Origin: Planococcus citri
Lineage: Eukaryota > Arthropoda > Insecta > Hemiptera > Pseudococcidae
Direction: 5' to 3'
Assembly: GCF_950023065.1 (NCBI RefSeq)
Contig: NC_088677.1
Coordinates: 60,227,469 to 60,291,468, forward strand
DNA: 64,000 nucleotides
Shown: piece by piece, positions 58,790 through 64,000 of the stretch
How the letters are laid out: every line of letters begins with the position of its first letter
How positions within the stretch are numbered: the first letter of the stretch is position 1
Made by a program: the position numbers and the translations under genes
Notes under the pieces: generated by a model
Database searches by the model: none
The model's input: the letters and a program-made list of their open reading frames with translations, nothing else
What the model was told of the DNA's origin: nothing

Positions 58790-59410
58790 AAAGAAATGTA
58801 AGGGTCAAATTTGAACTTAATGATGTCGAATTGGTAAGAATTGACATGCCATTACAAACATTTTCATGATTTTTAAAAAATTTTCGAGCTAGAGGATCAC
58901 TGAAAGTTTGTACTACAAAAAGAAGTGAATATTCGAACTCAGTGACCTCAAAAACTTGGAAAACGATAGGTCACACGTAGTTTTTAAATTTTTTATATTT
59001 TGATTACGTATAAGGGCACTGGGGGGCTTGGAGGAGCTCGAATCGAAAAAATAAGTCGATATTCGAATTCAGCGTCCTTGAAAACCTAACAATCGATATG
59101 TCACATCAGTTTTGATATTTTTCAAAATTTTGGTCAAAATTGAGGGCCCTTAAAACCCCCTTGGGCGTCAAATTTTGAAGAGAAAAAATTATATCGTGTG
59201 ACATATCGTTTTAGATGTTTTTGATAGTGCTGAATTCAAATTTCAACTCATTTTGCCGAGTAGAGCCCCCTGGGCCCCACAATGGGCCCCAAATTTCAAA
59301 AAAATGGAAAAAATCTTGCGACCTATGCTTTATTAGGTTTTCAGATGCGCTGATTTCAAATTTATAGTCACTTTTTCGATATAAGCTTCCAGGGCTTCAC
59401 AATAGGACCA
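58790..59410. repeat. Small inverted repeat family, units of about 137 bp
   Basis: Plus-oriented units share ATATTCGAAYTCAGYG, CTTGAAAACC and CGATATGTCACA-like words (about 58928 and 59065, with a weaker copy before). Two inverted units follow (GTGACATATCGTTTTAGATG near 59198 and TGCGACCTATGCTTTATTAG near 59318), with GAGCCCCCTGGGCCCC-like ends. A single relative is at 47890-47985. Confidence 0.6.
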
Positions 59411-62400
59411 CAAATCTTAAAATTTGAAAGATATATGAGTCAGAAAAGGTTGATCTTGGTGTGGAATGACTCGGTACAATAAGTTGGGTAAAATTAAGCT
59501 AAAATTTTTCATTATTGAAATCTCATTAGGTACTATAGAGGAATGAATTTCATCACAAAGAAGAAGAATTTGAGGTGTTGATAACGTGCCTCTATTCAAC
59601 ATAGACACCCTTATAAAATACCATAAATGCATTCTCGTAGGTATTTGGCCTTTTTGAGTGAATTATTACAATAGGCAAACTCACATTACACCATACACCA
59701 CGCTATACGCCACTGTACTGCATTCGAGCGTATACATTAATATAGTAAATAGGTACTAAAGACGATACGCTAGAAAGGGATTGTTACACCACTTGGCATT
59801 GGCAAGGCATAAAGTTCGTTCAACTTACATGTGCCTCATCTTCTCTATAGCTCATTCTCATTTATACAAGAGGATTTTTCAAGTGACTAACTTCTGCCCC
59901 TATGATATAGAGCCTTGTATAACCGACAAATGAATGTTTTTTGGAAACGTTGAACCAACGTAGAAGCAGTGAAGAAAAAAAAACAAATGAAAATAAATCA
60001 CGTGTAAACGTCATTAATGTAAGGTTAGGTATATATATAAGGGTGTAGGTAAGCTATACGGAGTCGAGGTAGAGGTGTCTCTGTGTAATCTACATTTCTG
60101 CCTGGTTAATGAAAAACAACTAAAACGTTGGGAAATATCATAAAAAAAGGAGGAAAAATTGCAAGAATCATAAATAAAAACTAGGTCATCGGTGTTTTTC
60201 CTCATTTTATGCTCACATTTCGTCGTTAATTTCTGGTTTTAAATATTTCTCATTTATTTTCACCTCGTAGTATAACGATGTTATAAGATCGTGGGAAATT
60301 GTAGGCTTTTTCTTTCGCTCTATAAGAGTGTAGTCGGCCGACGTGAAAATTTCATCGTTTTGTTTTTTTTTACTCTTTTTTTCTCTCTAAGCGTGGTACG
60401 CTCGATGGTGTGAAAAGTATTTTTGAACAATAGTTCGAGCATATGATACTCGACTGAAAAACACTCGTAAACGTAAAAATAAATACATTAACGTGTACGT
60501 AATTGTCCAGCGTTGCAACATTTACGAGCACCTTATTATACGTAAACGTAACCACAAATAGGTACCTCGTTTTGTGCGACTGAGCGACAATTCCTAGAAT
60601 CAGCTGGTGCAGTGAAATTTTCTTTTATTACGCAATCGTCGCGAGGTATGAGTAATATGTTTGATTTTTTTTTTCTGGAACGTTTCGTCGACAACGTCTG
60701 GGATGCTCTACGAAATGAAAAGTTGATGAGGAGGGTTGGAGAGGAGCGAATTTAACGTCGTCGCGTAATTTGGAGCTATTATGTACTCGTAGCGACGTTA
60801 GTTTTGAATGTTTTCTGATTTAAGAGGTTGAGTCAGCTCGAAAGTTGATCACAAGTACTTGACCCCTTCTGAACGAAGACTCCGAAGGCTAAAAAAAATT
60901 CAACACATGATGAAACGATGCAAATTTTTTACTGAAATGTAGATTGAAAACAGTTTGATCGAAAAAAATTGCCTCTTCGGGTGATGAAATGTGATGTAAA
61001 TAAACTTTCAAGCTAGAAAAGTTGAGTTTCGATTTCCAAAGATATTCCTGAAGAAAATGCGGAGGGGAAAGAGGGAGGGGATTTGAAACCTGAAGTTTGT
61101 TGAAAAGAAAAGAATCACCCACATGAGTGTACTATGAGTTCAATGAACTCTGATTTTTGAAAACTGGTTCGCACAATTTGCAATTTTGCAGTTGTTCGCA
61201 TATTCAGTTCAGAGCTGCTCAGAACTAAAATTCTATTACTCGGAATGAAATATACCTTTGTGACCTATCAAAATGAGGTAAAATTTCACACAAAACCTGA
61301 AAATTGCGACGAATTTTTACTTTGGTCTCAAAAATTGAAACTGTCAACTTCGAAAATGAGAATTTTTCGCAAATTTTTATAAACTTGGTTATCCTGTCAA
61401 TATTTGGAAAAAGCTTTGGATTGAAAAATTTAATTGTGACGTTTCGAAAAAAAAATGAATTTTTGTGTCATCATTCATTTTTAAAATTAGGCCCTCAAAA
61501 TAAGTTTCTAGTACACATTGGATTTCCAAATCCAGATTTCAAAATCCACAAAGAAAAGAAATGGTCAAACCGATGATAATTTTTTTGATTTTAGCTCTCA
61601 AGGAAACATCTTGAACATCATCAAGTTGAAATAAAACATGATTAAGTTAAATGTCGTAGAGTTTTAGATTAAGATTTTTTTTTTGAAATTTCAGTCGAAA
61701 CGTAAAAATTTTATTTGAAATACTTACTGGACTTTTGATCACTTTTATTTATTCTGGGGATTGTATTTTTGAAAATTTAATAATTTCTAAATTTTTTCAT
61801 CGAAATGGAATGCTTGGAAGTTGGAATCTTCATTTTCAAAATCCTTAATGAATTTTCAATAAATTTTCAGAATTCTTGAGCTCTTTGCAGTCCATACAAA
61901 TTTTTATTTTTTTTCAAAACAGAATTTTTTTCGCTTTAGAGCCACGAAAATGTTAACCGTCAAAAATGTCCATGTGTTTCAATTTTTTGCCAACTTTTTT
62001 TCTGGATCTTGAAATTTTTTCAAAATTGAAAAGGTTTGTGACATGACGCTCATTTTATTCTAATTTTGTTTTGACGTGAGGATTTTTCCTTGTGAAGCTG
62101 TGAGCTGTTGAAGCCAGCCAAAAAAAAAGGAACAAGATGCTGTGTTTCTATTTTTCTTTCGCAAATCCTGAAAAAATTGAGGAGAAAATGGAAGAAATTT
62201 CAGTGAAAAGATTTTACTGAAAATTTCCAGTGACTTGCCTTTTGTTTCCACTTGGAAATTATTATAATCACTTTGAAGGAAATGAAGGAATTTTCAATTT
62301 CCAAAGTGAGTGATGAGTTGACTTCATTTTTTTAATTTTTTAATTTACACAGCGTCATGTTTTTGAATAATTTCTCCGGAACATTAAAAAATTCTTGCAA

Positions 62401-64000
62401 CTGCTGAAAATAAAGTACCTATTCAAAATTTTGCGATGAACTCAAAAATGATGATGATTTTTGTCTCGTCAAAAAAATTGAAATTTCTAGAACCACTTCT
62501 TTTTTCATTTTTTTCTCTGACAAATTCGATTTCATAAACCATTCGTAATATTCCAACAGATTTCAACCGTTTTAATTTTTGGACTTGTTTTTAATGTCCT
62601 GAGTGACATTTTTTGTTGTTAAATTTCATAATATTCAAGAACCATAAATTAATATAAAAACAATATGGTCGTTCTGGTTCCACTGTTACGTTGATTATAA
62701 AAATCATCTCCCTAAAAAAAGAGACAATGCCAAAAAAGAGGGGAACCATATTTAAATTGACGTACAAGCTTATGCAATCATATGACAGAGCAATGATTTT
62801 TCGACATCAGATCCACATTCGATGCTAAACGAAAGGCCAGGGAGGCGTAGAAAATACGAAAAAAGGGTTTCGCGATGAAGCGGTCGCGATATTTCGTCCA
62901 TAATTCGAACACGCTGCGGTGTAATTTTAGGTGATTTATTCGTCATTTTTATTTATTTTTTTCACGGATATAGGTAAATTGAAAAAATCCATTTTCGATT
63001 TTATCGCCATCTCGCGTTCGCCTCTGCCTCGTGGTTCGTGGATTCGTGTCGTCGAATTCGAACAGCCCTGTCAAAGGCACCGACGACGACGTCCTCACTG
63101 AAAACAGCAGGGTTAGTGGAATTATTAATTTACGCGTCCGATGCATTTACCGATGAGCACGTAGAGGAGTACTATAAATGTCATCCGGGTGCCTCACCCT
63201 GCACCTCCTCCCTCGACGATATCTTAAACGGTGGCACTCGTACCTGCGATAAAAATTACGGGTTTATACCGCAACACGCAGGGTGCTTTTTTAAAATTAG
63301 ATATCGAATTGTGCTGCGGTGAAAAAAAAAAATGAAAAATAAACGCGTGGAATTTTTAGGTCCTACTATGGCGTAATAAATTATGTTAATCTCGTCAGCG
63401 AAACAACGAGTCGGGGTACAAGGCAAGTGGTATTTCCGTTTTGAAAATTTCATCTCGTGCATGCGAGCATTGTGAGCAGGTCGATCGCGATTTAAGAGAT
63501 TCCTCTGTCGGATTGTTTACCTACGCAATCGGAAGCAGGGGTGGCGGTAGATTTACATATTATTTTGTAAATGAACTTGGATGCGATAGGCGCGGAAGAA
63601 GAGGGTGAGAGGTCGCGGCCAGTGCAGCGATGGGTGCCGAAGAGAAATATCATATGCGAGAAAGACGACCGACGAATGCGCAATGTGAATGACATAGGTG
63701 ATACTTAGTACATTGTCTCCGATCGTCCTACGTCTGGTAGTATTTATAGAAAAGTATATATCCTTTCTGGCATTCGTCTCATGGTCTTCGAATTGCCCCG
63801 ACTTGCGACGTGCTGCGGCGACAATGGGCTCCAAAATTAAACAACCGCTGATGCGTGTTTCACGACTACGCGATGGACAAGGGTTCGCGTCGTCGTGTGC
63901 GTGTGTAGGTAGTGAACGAACCCGAATACCCAAACCTGCTCGGGGAAGGTTTAAATTTTATATATTTACAATTTTGCCTGTTGTACTTGCGAGGGTATAT
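59411..64000. other. Unannotated stretch to the window end
   Basis: No gene is supported. 60.85-62.6 kb is AT-rich with short A and T runs. 62.8-64.0 kb is more GC-balanced, with open frames on both strands (63038-63322 plus; 63553-63933 minus, 126 codons) that I do not recognise. An exon running off the window cannot be excluded there. Confidence 0.4.

Noticed and set aside
63038..63933. Open frames near the window end (94 codons plus, 126 codons minus)
   Set aside because: No recognisable product and no way to join them to exons outside the window.

Overview
The window is AT-rich eukaryotic DNA with no convincing host protein-coding gene. The only long open reading frame (808 codons) belongs to a retroelement. 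Every other open frame is short and none matches a family I recognise. The texture suggests an invertebrate, most likely an arthropod: CpG is not depleted, CGA/TCG triplets are common, and the motif TACCTACC / GTAGGTACCTAC recurs throughout. That motif makes me lean towards a sternorrhynchan hemipteran (aphid or scale insect), but this is only an inference. The stretch is either intergenic or the inside of a very long intron.

Layout. 1-2.4 kb holds nothing recognisable. 2.43-4.25 kb is a decayed, 5'-truncated non-LTR retrotransposon on the minus strand, with a broken reverse transcriptase, a 3' UTR and a (TCAA)n tail. 4.25-31 kb is mostly unannotatable AT-rich sequence. It contains a 17-C run (8.87 kb), a GGTA microsatellite (10.5 kb), a 22-bp minisatellite (13.4-13.8 kb), a repeat with a period near 160 bp (16.8-17.4 kb), a GATTCGAATC cluster (17.8 kb), copies of a dispersed 'CCAGAACGG' repeat, and a possible recursive splice site (21.15 kb). 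31.0-32.2 kb is a satellite block built on TTCGCGAACGAATTGAA with inverted termini. A second possible recursive splice site lies at 34.87 kb. 35.82-36.35 kb is a terminal-inverted-repeat (TIR) element.

The centrepiece, 39541-43666, is a very young Penelope-like retroelement insertion flanked by a 13-bp target site duplication. It consists of one complete unit (minus strand, reverse transcriptase plus GIY-YIG endonuclease), a 5'-truncated tandem copy behind it, and a third truncated copy in inverted orientation. The two truncated copies form a palindrome with arms of about 696 bp. All three copies carry a hammerhead-ribozyme-like motif near their 3' ends.

From 46 to 59.5 kb several non-autonomous TIR or fold-back elements follow: 46.47-47.27 kb, a hAT-type MITE with a perfect 8-bp target duplication (51.97-52.49 kb), 53.03-53.90 kb, and a roughly 2-kb fold-back element (56.58-58.61 kb). 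The last has arms containing 120-130 bp satellite units and also encloses a tRNA-derived SINE-like sequence. A recurring theme is that the terminal motif of these elements is repeated inside them. 58.6-64 kb holds a small inverted repeat family near 59 kb and otherwise nothing I can name. The genes do not form a pathway; the content is essentially a catalogue of mobile and repeated DNA.
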